NCBI GenBank assembly: GCA_046719715.1
Contig: JBDNCJ010000018.1
Location: 1-50,943 of the forward strand
Reading direction: 5' to 3'
Length of the DNA: 50,943 nt
From: JANWWM01 sp046719715
GTDB taxonomy: Bacteria; Bacteroidota; Chlorobiia; Chlorobiales; Thermochlorobacteraceae
Positions 44,391-50,613 of the stretch are shown here, piece after piece (position 1 is the first letter of the stretch; each line of letters starts with the position of its first letter). Position numbers and translations under genes: made by a program. The notes beneath the pieces are model-generated. The model was not told the DNA's origin. It saw nothing but the letters and a program-made list of their open reading frames with translations, and did no database searches.

Positions 44391-45080
44391 TTACAGTGCG
44401 ACCTCGTCGCGCTTAATTTTAACACTGGGCGACATCGTGCTTGAAAGATATACCGACTTGATGTATTGACCTTTTGCCGCCGACGGCTTCGCACGAAGCA
44501 CCGCATCTAAAAATGCTTTCACGTTTTCAGCCAGTTTCGCTGCGTCAAACGACATTTTGCCGACACCCGAATGAACGATTCCCGCTTTATCGACACGAAA
44601 CTCAATTTTACCGGATTTCACTTCTTTGACTGCTTTTGCAACATCCATTGTTACCGTTCCAGATTTCGGGTTTGGCATCAAGCCGCGCGGACCGAGCACT
44701 TTACCCAACTTACCGACTTCGCCCATCGTGTCAGGCGTTGCGATAATCACATCGATATCCGTCCAACCACCTTGAATTTTCTCTACAAATTCAGCCAATC
44801 CGACATAGTCCGCTCCCGCTTCTTTAGCTTCTTGCTCCTTGTTCGCTTTGCACATCACGAGCACGCGCACGCTCTTTCCAATGCCGTGTGGAAGCGCAAC
44901 CGTGCCACGCACGATTTGATCTGCATGCTTCGGATCGACGCCAAGACGGACAGCGATATCAAGCGTTGAGTCAAACTTTGTGTTTGAGATTTCTTTGAGC
45001 TTTGAAACTGCCTCTGCAACCGTGTATTCGGCGTTGGGTGTCAGTTTCGCAAGTGCCGCTTTATATTTTTTTCCTGCCAT
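44391..45080 (-). CDS. rplA: 50S ribosomal protein L1
   Basis: 229 residues. FDSTLDIAVRLGVDPKHADQIVRGTVALPHG and KVLGPRGLMPNPKSGTVT are the L1 signatures, with GKMSFDAAKLAENV near the end. L1 binds 23S rRNA at the E-site stalk and often represses its own mRNA in the rplK-rplA unit. The gap from rplK is 76 bases. Confidence 0.98.
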   Translation of the reverse strand: MAGKKYKAALAKLTPNAEYTVAEAVSKLKEISNTKFDSTLDIAVRLGVDPKHADQIVRGTVALPHGIGKSVRVLVMCKANKEQEAKEAGADYVGLAEFVEKIQGGWTDIDVIIATPDTMGEVGKLGKVLGPRGLMPNPKSGTVTMDVAKAVKEVKSGKIEFRVDKAGIVHSGVGKMSFDAAKLAENVKAFLDAVLRAKPSAAKGQYIKSVYLSSTMSPSVKIKRDEVAL

Positions 45081-45156
45081 TATGTTGTAATAAAATTGTG
45101 GTTAAAAAAGCGATGCAAGGTGCTTGCGCTTCTTGCATCTCCCACGAAAAAACTTG

Positions 45157-45582
45157 TTACTCTACAACGGTAATACCCATGCTTTTTGCCGTGCCTTCTA
45201 CCATTGACATTGCCGACTCCAACTTTGTCGTATTTAAGTCGGGCATCTTCAATTCGGCGATTTTTTTGACCTGCGATTTCGTTACTTGCGCCACTTTATT
45301 TCGATTGGGCTGTGCCGAGCCTTTTTCAATTTTTGCTTCTTTCAAAAGCAAAATTGCGGCGGGCGGCGTTTTAGTGATAAAGGTGAAGGACTTGTCGGAG
45401 TAAACCGTAATTACAACAGGAATAATAAGACCTTGTTGAGATGCGGTTCTTGCATTGAACTGTTTGCAAAACTCCATGATGTTTACGCCCTTTTGACCGA
45501 GCGCAGGTCCGACGGGCGGAGCAGGATTCGCCGCTCCCGCGGGAATTTGAAGTTTGATAAACCCCGTTACTTTCTTTGCCAT
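45157..45582 (-). CDS. rplK: 50S ribosomal protein L11
   Basis: 141 residues. GFIKLQIPAGAANPAPPVGPALGQKGVNIMEFCKQFN is the classical N-terminal domain; the C-terminal rRNA-binding part KVAQVTKSQVKKIAELKMPDLN follows. It contacts the GTPase-associated centre. Lies between nusG and rplA, in the canonical order. Confidence 0.98.
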   Translation of the reverse strand: MAKKVTGFIKLQIPAGAANPAPPVGPALGQKGVNIMEFCKQFNARTASQQGLIIPVVITVYSDKSFTFITKTPPAAILLLKEAKIEKGSAQPNRNKVAQVTKSQVKKIAELKMPDLNTTKLESAMSMVEGTAKSMGITVVE

Positions 45583-45658
45583 TGTTTATTCAGTATCAGT
45601 TGTATGCGAAAATAATTCTGCGAAAGACGATGATGGTTGATTTTAGCCCGTGCGTCTC

Positions 45659-46315
45659 TTACGCATTAACCGGTTTGACCTGTGAAAAATCAAATTCGGT
45701 CGGCGTGCTTCGTCCAAAAAATCCAATAAGCACTTTCACCTTCATTTTTTCGGCGTTGATTTCTTGAACCGTTCCTGTCAGCGAACTAAACGGTCCATCT
45801 GTAATTTTAACTGTATTCCCAATTTCAAACGGAGCTTTAACGGACATGCGTTTCTCTTCCTGTCCGTCTTCCAAAATGCGCTTGACTTCATCAGGACGAA
45901 GTGGAATCGGCTCATCTTTCACACCTAAAAACCCAATAATAGATGGAGCGTCAAGAATAATACTCTTCGTCTGCTTATCTAAAAACGCTTCGACCAAGAT
46001 GTATCCGGGAAAGGCATTTTTTGTACGGCTTTTTTTCTTCCCATCTTTCACCTCCACAAATTTTTCGTAGGGAATATGAACCATCGGCAGTTTTTCCTTG
46101 ACGCCTTGTTTTTCAACTTCTTTGTCAATGTGCTCCTTCACTTTTCGCTCATGACCTGAATACGTGCGCACAGCATACCACTTCACATCAGGGTGTTTCA
46201 ACAAAGCGACCTGTTCCTCTGCACCCGCCTCAACTGACGATTGAGCCGCCGTTTCTTGCGGCAACACATCTGCCTTTTGTTCTGGCTCTTGACCTTGCTC
46301 GTGTTCTAAATTCAT
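45659..46315 (-). CDS. nusG: transcription elongation factor NusG with acidic N-terminal extension
   Basis: 218 residues. The NGN domain starts at about residue 45 (KWYAVRTYSGHERKVKEHI) and the KOW domain at about 165 (GNTVKITDGPFSSLTGTV). NusG binds RNA polymerase and couples transcription to Rho or ribosomes. The first 44 residues are a Glu/Gln/Ala-rich extension absent in E. coli NusG. The alternative would be a later start, but no ATG/GTG with a better site is seen before the NGN domain, so I keep the long form. It is 12 bases after secE. Confidence 0.95.
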   Translation of the reverse strand: MNLEHEQGQEPEQKADVLPQETAAQSSVEAGAEEQVALLKHPDVKWYAVRTYSGHERKVKEHIDKEVEKQGVKEKLPMVHIPYEKFVEVKDGKKKSRTKNAFPGYILVEAFLDKQTKSIILDAPSIIGFLGVKDEPIPLRPDEVKRILEDGQEEKRMSVKAPFEIGNTVKITDGPFSSLTGTVQEINAEKMKVKVLIGFFGRSTPTEFDFSQVKPVNA

Positions 46316-46327
46316 ATATCCAATCCT

Positions 46328-46519
46328 TTATCTCAAAAATTGCTTAATGAGCAAATTCAAACTTTCATCAATCACAAAAGTAAAAAGCGCGAGGACGCCT
46401 GCAACCGTTAAAACCACAAGCGTTGATTCGCGAAGTTCGTCTTTAGATGGCCACGTCACTTTTTTCATTTCCGCGACAACGTCGTTGTAATAGTTGCCAA
46501 TATTTTCTGTCAGTTTCAT
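46328..46519 (-). CDS. secE: preprotein translocase subunit SecE
   Basis: 63 residues, the short single-helix form. A conserved amphipathic segment (EMKKVTWPSKDELRESTLVV) is followed by one membrane helix (about 36-56). SecE is part of SecYEG in the inner membrane. It stands 61 bases after tRNA-Trp and 12 bases ahead of nusG, the standard position. Confidence 0.95.
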   Translation of the reverse strand: MKLTENIGNYYNDVVAEMKKVTWPSKDELRESTLVVLTVAGVLALFTFVIDESLNLLIKQFLR

Positions 46520-46580
46520 CTCTACGCTCCGAATTTCTTAGTTCGAGTTAATTTTGCGCTCACGCACTTCTGCGCATTTG

Positions 46581-46653
46581 CACGGGCGGTAGGAATCGAA
46601 CCCACAACCAACGGTTTTGGAGACCGCTACTCTACCAATTGAGCTACGCCCGT
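46581..46653 (-). tRNA. tRNA-Trp(CCA)
   Basis: Minus-strand cloverleaf: acceptor ACGGGCG/CGCCCGT, D arm GCTC/GAGT with one wobble, anticodon stem GCGGT/ACCGT with loop CTCCAAA and anticodon CCA (complement of 46618-46620), T arm GTGGG/CCTAC with one wobble. The discriminator is G. CCA is not encoded. It sits just upstream of secE. Confidence 0.95.
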
Positions 46654-46693
46654 ATTTCTAACGACTCATTAAATACTTTTGAGAAATACTTCG

Positions 46694-46766
<73 letters not shown>

Positions 46767-46784
46767 ACATACAATGCAAACAAG

Positions 46785-46866
46785 TGGGTAGGGAAGGATT
46801 CGAACCTCCGAAGACTGAGTCGACTGATTTACAGTCAGTTGCGTTTGACCACTTCGCTACCTACCC
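46785..46866 (-). tRNA. tRNA-Tyr(GTA)
   Basis: Class II tRNA of 82 bases. Acceptor GGGTAGG/CCTACCC, anticodon stem ACTGA/TCAGT with loop CTGTAAA and anticodon GTA, then a long variable arm (GACTCAGTCTTC) and T arm. Discriminator A. CCA is not encoded. Confidence 0.95.
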
Positions 46867-46872
46867 AAGCCG

Positions 46873-46945
46873 AGCTGGTGAAGGGACTTGAACCCCCGAC
46901 CGGCTGATTACAAATCAGCTGCTCTACCAACTGAGCTACACCAGC
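46873..46945 (-). tRNA. tRNA-Thr(TGT)
   Basis: Acceptor GCTGGTG/CACCAGC, D arm GCTC/GAGC, anticodon stem GCTGA/TCAGC with loop TTTGTAA, anticodon TGT, T arm GGGGG/TCCCT with partial pairing. Discriminator T. It lies 6 bases from tRNA-Tyr and is the first gene of the block on the minus strand. Confidence 0.93.
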
Positions 46946-47332
46946 ACTTGCAGATACAGTTTTTCAAAAAACATTTGCGAGCAAGCCGATTTCACTTCCC
47001 TTTTTTCATCAAATCTTTCACTAAACATGCACGAAACACATTTAGGCTTTGCAAGCATTTATTCATCGCTGTATTCACAGCTATCGTCGCCTCTTTCGCC
47101 CTCGCGCCCTTTTCCAATGCGCCTTTTCGGCGCAACCCTTGTTCGCAAGATTTGATAAGAAACGATGAAAAAGTCTAATTCCGTAGAAAAAAGGGCTACA
47201 AAAGTAGCAGTTTGTCCTCAAAATTCCAAAATGTTCTAAAATTATTTTCAATTACGGTATGCGTGCCTAAAAAATCAGCGATTAAAAGAAAACGCCTTGC
47301 TTTTCTGAAACTTTGTTTTATATTTTAAGTAT
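46946..47332. other. intergenic region between divergent tRNA block and rubrerythrin
   Basis: No gene is seen. It must carry the promoter for the tRNA-secE-rpoC block on the minus strand and that of rubrerythrin on the plus strand. A small perfect dyad TGCGCC...GGCGCA lies at 47118-47134 with a TTTTC loop. The rubrerythrin-proximal part is very AT-rich. Confidence 0.55.
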
Positions 47333-47347
47333 TAGTAATCATTACTA
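47333..47347. promoter_or_regulatory. PerR/Fur-box-like palindrome before rubrerythrin
   Basis: TAGTAAT-C-ATTACTA, a perfect 7-1-7 palindrome in AT-rich DNA, 35 bases upstream of the rubrerythrin ATG at 47382. Its 7-1-7 layout and wording are close to the PerR box TTATAATnATTATAA. A PerR-like gene lies 1.3 kb downstream. It would overlap the promoter, as a repressor site should. Confidence 0.7.
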
Positions 47348-47381
47348 TTATTAAAATAAAAATAAGAAAGGACATCCAACA

Positions 47382-47870
47382 ATGTTGAACAGCAACACAA
47401 AAACACGCAAAAATCTTGAATCTGCCTTTGCGGGCGAAGCAATGGCATTTCGCCGTTACCTTTATTTTGGTGAAATTGCACGCGAATTAGGAAACGAAGA
47501 AGTGGCTCAAATTTTTGAGAAGACTGCCAAAGATGAGTTCGGACATGCGGTTGCGCACTTGCAGTTGCTCTATCCGAAAGAAGGCATGACGGTTGAAAAG
47601 TTGCTTGAAATTGCGGCAGAAGGCGAACTTTACGAAACGAATCAGATGTATCCGCAATTTGAGCGCGAGGCAATTGAGGAAGGAAACTTAGCTGCCGTTG
47701 AGGAGTTTCGCGAACAAGCTAAAGAATCTTTCGAGCATGCCGAAATGTTCAAGGCGGCGGCAAAGCGATTCAAATCGTTCGGTAAAGTCGAGCGAGAACA
47801 TGCCCAAAATTACTTGAACGCACTTGAAAAAGTCCGCGCCAACCAAACCAAGGAATCTGCAACGGTTTGA
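47382..47870 (+). CDS. rubrerythrin-type protein without rubredoxin domain
   Basis: 162 residues, a four-helix ferritin-like protein, probably a peroxide scavenger. Clear family parts: FAGEAMAFRRY (Glu19), KDEFGHAVAHL (Glu52, His55), GELYETNQMYP (Glu85), AKESFEHAEMF (His119). The C-terminal rubredoxin-like [Fe(SCys)4] domain of classical rubrerythrin is missing, so electrons must come from a separate donor. By comparison from memory with Desulfovibrio rubrerythrin, the places of two more iron ligands carry Gln88 and Ser116. RBS AGAAAGGA ends 9 bases before the ATG. A PerR-type box lies in front, and a strong hairpin follows. Confidence 0.88.
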   Translation: MLNSNTKTRKNLESAFAGEAMAFRRYLYFGEIARELGNEEVAQIFEKTAKDEFGHAVAHLQLLYPKEGMTVEKLLEIAAEGELYETNQMYPQFEREAIEEGNLAAVEEFREQAKESFEHAEMFKAAAKRFKSFGKVEREHAQNYLNALEKVRANQTKESATV

Positions 47871-47883
47871 GTCAGTTCAATCT

Positions 47884-47924
47884 GCCATAGCGGCAAGAAG
47901 TCACTTGCACCTTGCCGCTGTGGC
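47884..47924 (+). terminator. terminator after rubrerythrin
   Basis: GCCATAGCGGCAAG (47884-47897) and CTTGCCGCTGTGGC (47911-47924), a 14-bp stem with one wobble and a 13-base loop. The tail TTAAATGTTTTG is moderately U-rich. It separates rubrerythrin from the ankyrin gene. Confidence 0.8.
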
Positions 47925-47961
47925 TTAAATGTTTTGATTCACACGTCCAACAACGACTTCT

Positions 47962-48501
47962 ATGAAACGGCTTTTGATATTTACCTTTTTTATTACGGCA
48001 CATGCCTATTTACCTGCGCAATCAAAAGATGTTTTTCTTGCGGCACGATTGGGCGACCGAGAGACGATTGAAATCGCGCTCAATCGCGGCACATCGATTG
48101 ACACAGCCACTGCCAAAGGCTTCACACTGCTCATGCTGGCTGTCTACAACAAGCGAACTAACTTATCTTCCTTTCTCATTGAGCGGGGCGCAAACATTCA
48201 CGCGACTGACTTCATGGGAAACACCGTGCTGATGAGCGCGGCATTCAAAGGCGAAACCGACCTCGCAAAGCGACTGATTGAAAAAGGCGGGAATGTGAAT
48301 GCGCGAAGTTCGCTCGGCGTTACCGCGCTGATGTTTGCGGCGATGGCGGGGCATAAAGAAACGGTTTCAATGCTGATTCAAAACGGCGCAGATGTCAATG
48401 CCATTGACCAACGCGGATTCACCGCACTTGCGCTTGCACTTCACAAAGGCGCGAAAGACGTGGTTGAGTTGCTTTCAGGCTTGACTGAGATGGGAAAATA
48501 A
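47962..48501 (+). CDS. secreted ankyrin-repeat protein
   Basis: 179 residues with a signal peptide (MKRLLIFTFFITAHAYLPAQ). Four ankyrin repeats follow at about 24-50, 55-85 (GFTLLMLAVYNKRTNLSSFLIERGANIHATD), 88-118 (GNTVLMSAAFKGETDLAKRLIEKGGNVNARS) and 121-151 (GVTALMFAAMAGHKETVSMLIQNGADVNAID), plus a capping half repeat. It is a protein-binding module in the periplasm. In some bacteria ankyrin proteins accompany catalase and protect against peroxide; its place between rubrerythrin and perR fits, but this is inference. Confidence 0.9.
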   Translation: MKRLLIFTFFITAHAYLPAQSKDVFLAARLGDRETIEIALNRGTSIDTATAKGFTLLMLAVYNKRTNLSSFLIERGANIHATDFMGNTVLMSAAFKGETDLAKRLIEKGGNVNARSSLGVTALMFAAMAGHKETVSMLIQNGADVNAIDQRGFTALALALHKGAKDVVELLSGLTEMGK

Positions 48502-48513
48502 ACTCGTATTAGA

Positions 48514-48549
48514 GGCAGAAGATTTGGCAGAAGATATGGCAGAAGATGT
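48514..48549 (+). repeat. three tandem 12-bp repeats after the ankyrin gene
   Basis: GGCAGAAGATTT, GGCAGAAGATAT and GGCAGAAGATGT stand head to tail, 13 bases after the ankyrin stop codon. They differ only at positions 11-12 of the unit. The gap contains no gene; perR starts at 48673. Confidence 0.85.
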
Positions 48550-48672
48550 GACGCGCAACGAGGCTCACATTTTGCGGCATGGCATTTGACGAATAGAACA
48601 ATTCGAATACTCAATGCGTTAAAGCAAGTATCATTCGTCTCTATTTTTATTGAATTTTTCCAACAAAGAGGT

Positions 48673-49065
48673 ATGTCTGAAATCAAAGAAAAAGTCGCCG
48701 GACAGCGTTACTCGCGACAGCGGGAAGAAGTGTTGCGCGTAGTGCGCGAGACGGAATCTCACCCGACCGCCGATTGGGTCTATGAGCAAGTTCGTAAAAC
48801 TTTACCGAGCGTGAGTCTCGGAACGGTCTATCGCAACCTGAATCTACTTGCCGATGAAGGCTTGGTGAAACGAGTGATTTTGAACGACGGCGTCGTGCGC
48901 TTTGACGGCAACACAAACGACCATCATCATTTTATCTGCACCAAAACGGGCAGGATTTACGACGTTGCACTCACACTTGGCGATGAGCTTTTAGCAAAGT
49001 TCAACGCACAAACAAACTTTAAGGCAACGCACTTCAAGGTTGAATTCTATGGCGAAACGAAGTAG
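48673..49065 (+). CDS. perR: PerR-like Fur-family repressor lacking the structural zinc site
   Basis: 130 residues from the ATG at 48673, which has RBS AAAGAGG; the upstream in-frame ATG at 48586 has none. It has a winged-helix DNA-binding domain (TVYRNLNLLADEGLV) and a dimer domain. The regulatory metal ligands of Bacillus PerR are all there: His30, Asp78 (RFD), His84, His86 and Asp97, the Asp rather than Glu being the mark of PerR rather than Fur. Of the four structural-zinc cysteines only Cys89 remains (CTKT instead of CxxC), and the C-terminal CxxC is missing because the protein ends at FYGETK. Probably a peroxide-responsive repressor. qor follows after 6 bases, then dps, as one operon. 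Confidence 0.85.
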   Translation: MSEIKEKVAGQRYSRQREEVLRVVRETESHPTADWVYEQVRKTLPSVSLGTVYRNLNLLADEGLVKRVILNDGVVRFDGNTNDHHHFICTKTGRIYDVALTLGDELLAKFNAQTNFKATHFKVEFYGETK

Positions 49066-49071
49066 CATTTT

Positions 49072-50055
49072 ATGAAAGCGGCAGTTTTAGAGGGTATTAA
49101 CCTTCCCCTTCAACTTCAATCCGTTGAAACGCCAAGTCTTTCCGACAACCATGCGATTGTGCGCCTTCATGCCGCCGCGCTTAACCACCGAGATGTGTGG
49201 ATTCAAAAAGGGCAATATGCAGGCTTGAAGTTTCCCATTATTCTTGGTTCAGATGGCGCGGGCGTTGTGGTTGAAAGCACCGAACCGTCTTGGATTGGAA
49301 AAGAAGTCATTCTCAATCCAAGTTTAGACTGGGGTGACAGTGAAAAAGCACAACAGAAATCTTATCGAATTTTAGGACTTCCCGATAACGGCACTTTCGC
49401 CGAGTTTGTGAAAATTCCTGTTGGAAATTTATACGAGAAGCCCGCTCATCTTTCTTGGACGGAAGCGGCGGCATTGCCCTTAGCAGGATTGACCGCCTAT
49501 CGTGCGCTGTTTTCTCGCGCCAACTTACAACCGAAAGAGAAAGTTTTAATTACAGGCATTGGAGGCGGCGTTGCACTTTTTGGATTACAGTTTGCACTTG
49601 CTACCGGTGCACAAGTTTGGGTTACATCGGGTTCAGACGAGAAGTTGAGTAAAGCGATTTCGCTCGGCGCAAAAGGCGGCGCGAACTATCGCAATGCGGC
49701 TTGGGAATCCGAATTAAAATCAATTGGATTTGATGTGATTTTAGACAGCGCCGGCGGCGAAGGGTTTTTGAAACTCATTGAACTTGCCGCACCGGGCGGA
49801 CGAATTGTCTTTGTTGGCGCAACAAACGGTGCGCCGCCTTCCTTTCCAATGCAGCGTATTTTTTGGAAACAACTTTCTATCTTTGGCTCAACAATGGGGT
49901 CGCCAAAAGATTTTTCACAGATGCTCGAGTTTGTGAAATCACATCAGGTAGTCCCAATTGTTAGTGATGTTCTTTCCCTTTCTGATGCTGAACAAGCCTT
50001 GCAGAAGATGAATGATGCAAGACAGTTCGGCAAAATTGTCTTACACATCAACTAA
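49072..50055 (+). CDS. cysteine-free quinone oxidoreductase-like MDR enzyme
   Basis: 327 residues, medium-chain dehydrogenase/reductase family. GroES-like N-terminal domain with AALNHRDVWIQKGQY (typical LNHxD) and GSDGAGVV; Rossmann domain from about 155 (VLITGIGGGVALFGLQFA). No cysteine occurs in the whole chain, so neither the catalytic nor the structural zinc of alcohol dehydrogenases can be bound; this is the zinc-free quinone-reductase branch. Expected reaction: NADPH-dependent reduction of a quinone or enone. It is 6 bases after perR and 17 bases before dps, so a role in oxidative stress is likely. Confidence 0.88.
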   Translation: MKAAVLEGINLPLQLQSVETPSLSDNHAIVRLHAAALNHRDVWIQKGQYAGLKFPIILGSDGAGVVVESTEPSWIGKEVILNPSLDWGDSEKAQQKSYRILGLPDNGTFAEFVKIPVGNLYEKPAHLSWTEAAALPLAGLTAYRALFSRANLQPKEKVLITGIGGGVALFGLQFALATGAQVWVTSGSDEKLSKAISLGAKGGANYRNAAWESELKSIGFDVILDSAGGEGFLKLIELAAPGGRIVFVGATNGAPPSFPMQRIFWKQLSIFGSTMGSPKDFSQMLEFVKSHQVVPIVSDVLSLSDAEQALQKMNDARQFGKIVLHIN

Positions 50056-50072
50056 CTTTTCAGGAGGTATTT

Positions 50073-50561
50073 ATGTCAACAGAAGTTCGAGTCAAACACA
50101 CTACCCCGGCTGTGATGGCGGCATTAGACCAGCAAATTGCCAGTGCGGCAGTTCTTTCCGTGAAATACAAAAAGTTTCATTGGTATGTCTCGGGTCCATT
50201 TTTCAAGCCGTTGCACGATTTGTTCGACGAGCACTACGACCAACTTGTAGAAATTATCGATGACCTCGCCGAACGCTCACGAGCAATTGGCGGCTATCCC
50301 GTCGGCACGACGCGCGAATTTTTAGAACTCTCGCTTGTTACCGATGCCGATGGCACGATGTTCTCACCGCTTGAAATGGTTGAAATGCTTCACGCCGATA
50401 CAGATAAAATCATCGATACGCTTCACGACCATATTGAACTTGCCACGAAAGACAACGACCCTGGCACTGCCGATATTCTCACAAGCATTGTGCAGATTTA
50501 TCAAAAGCAAGCGTGGTTTTTAGCAGAAACAAAAGCGCGAAAAGCACTCAGCGAATTTTAA
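50073..50561 (+). CDS. dps: Dps-type ferritin-like DNA-protection protein
   Basis: 162 residues. The ferroxidase residues are seen in KFHWYVSGPFFKPLHDLFDEHYDQLVEIIDDLAER (His35 region, His47 region, Asp/Glu of the last helix). Dps dodecamers oxidise Fe(II) with peroxide and store iron, protecting DNA. A strong Shine-Dalgarno AGGAGG at 50062-50067 precedes the ATG by 5 bases, so translation should be high. It closes the perR-qor-dps operon and is followed by a terminator. Contains no cysteine. Confidence 0.95.
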   Translation: MSTEVRVKHTTPAVMAALDQQIASAAVLSVKYKKFHWYVSGPFFKPLHDLFDEHYDQLVEIIDDLAERSRAIGGYPVGTTREFLELSLVTDADGTMFSPLEMVEMLHADTDKIIDTLHDHIELATKDNDPGTADILTSIVQIYQKQAWFLAETKARKALSEF

Positions 50562-50581
50562 AGCGACACGTTTACTACGCC

Positions 50582-50610
50582 AAAGGCTTCCAAATAGGAA
50601 GCCTTTTTTG
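50582..50610. terminator. terminator after dps
   Basis: AAAGGCTTCC (50582-50591), loop AAATA, GGAAGCCTTT (50597-50606), followed by TTTTG. A strong intrinsic terminator on the plus strand. It lies 4 bases past the stop of the convergent partial gene, so it may serve that as well. Confidence 0.88.
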
Positions 50611-50613
50611 TTT

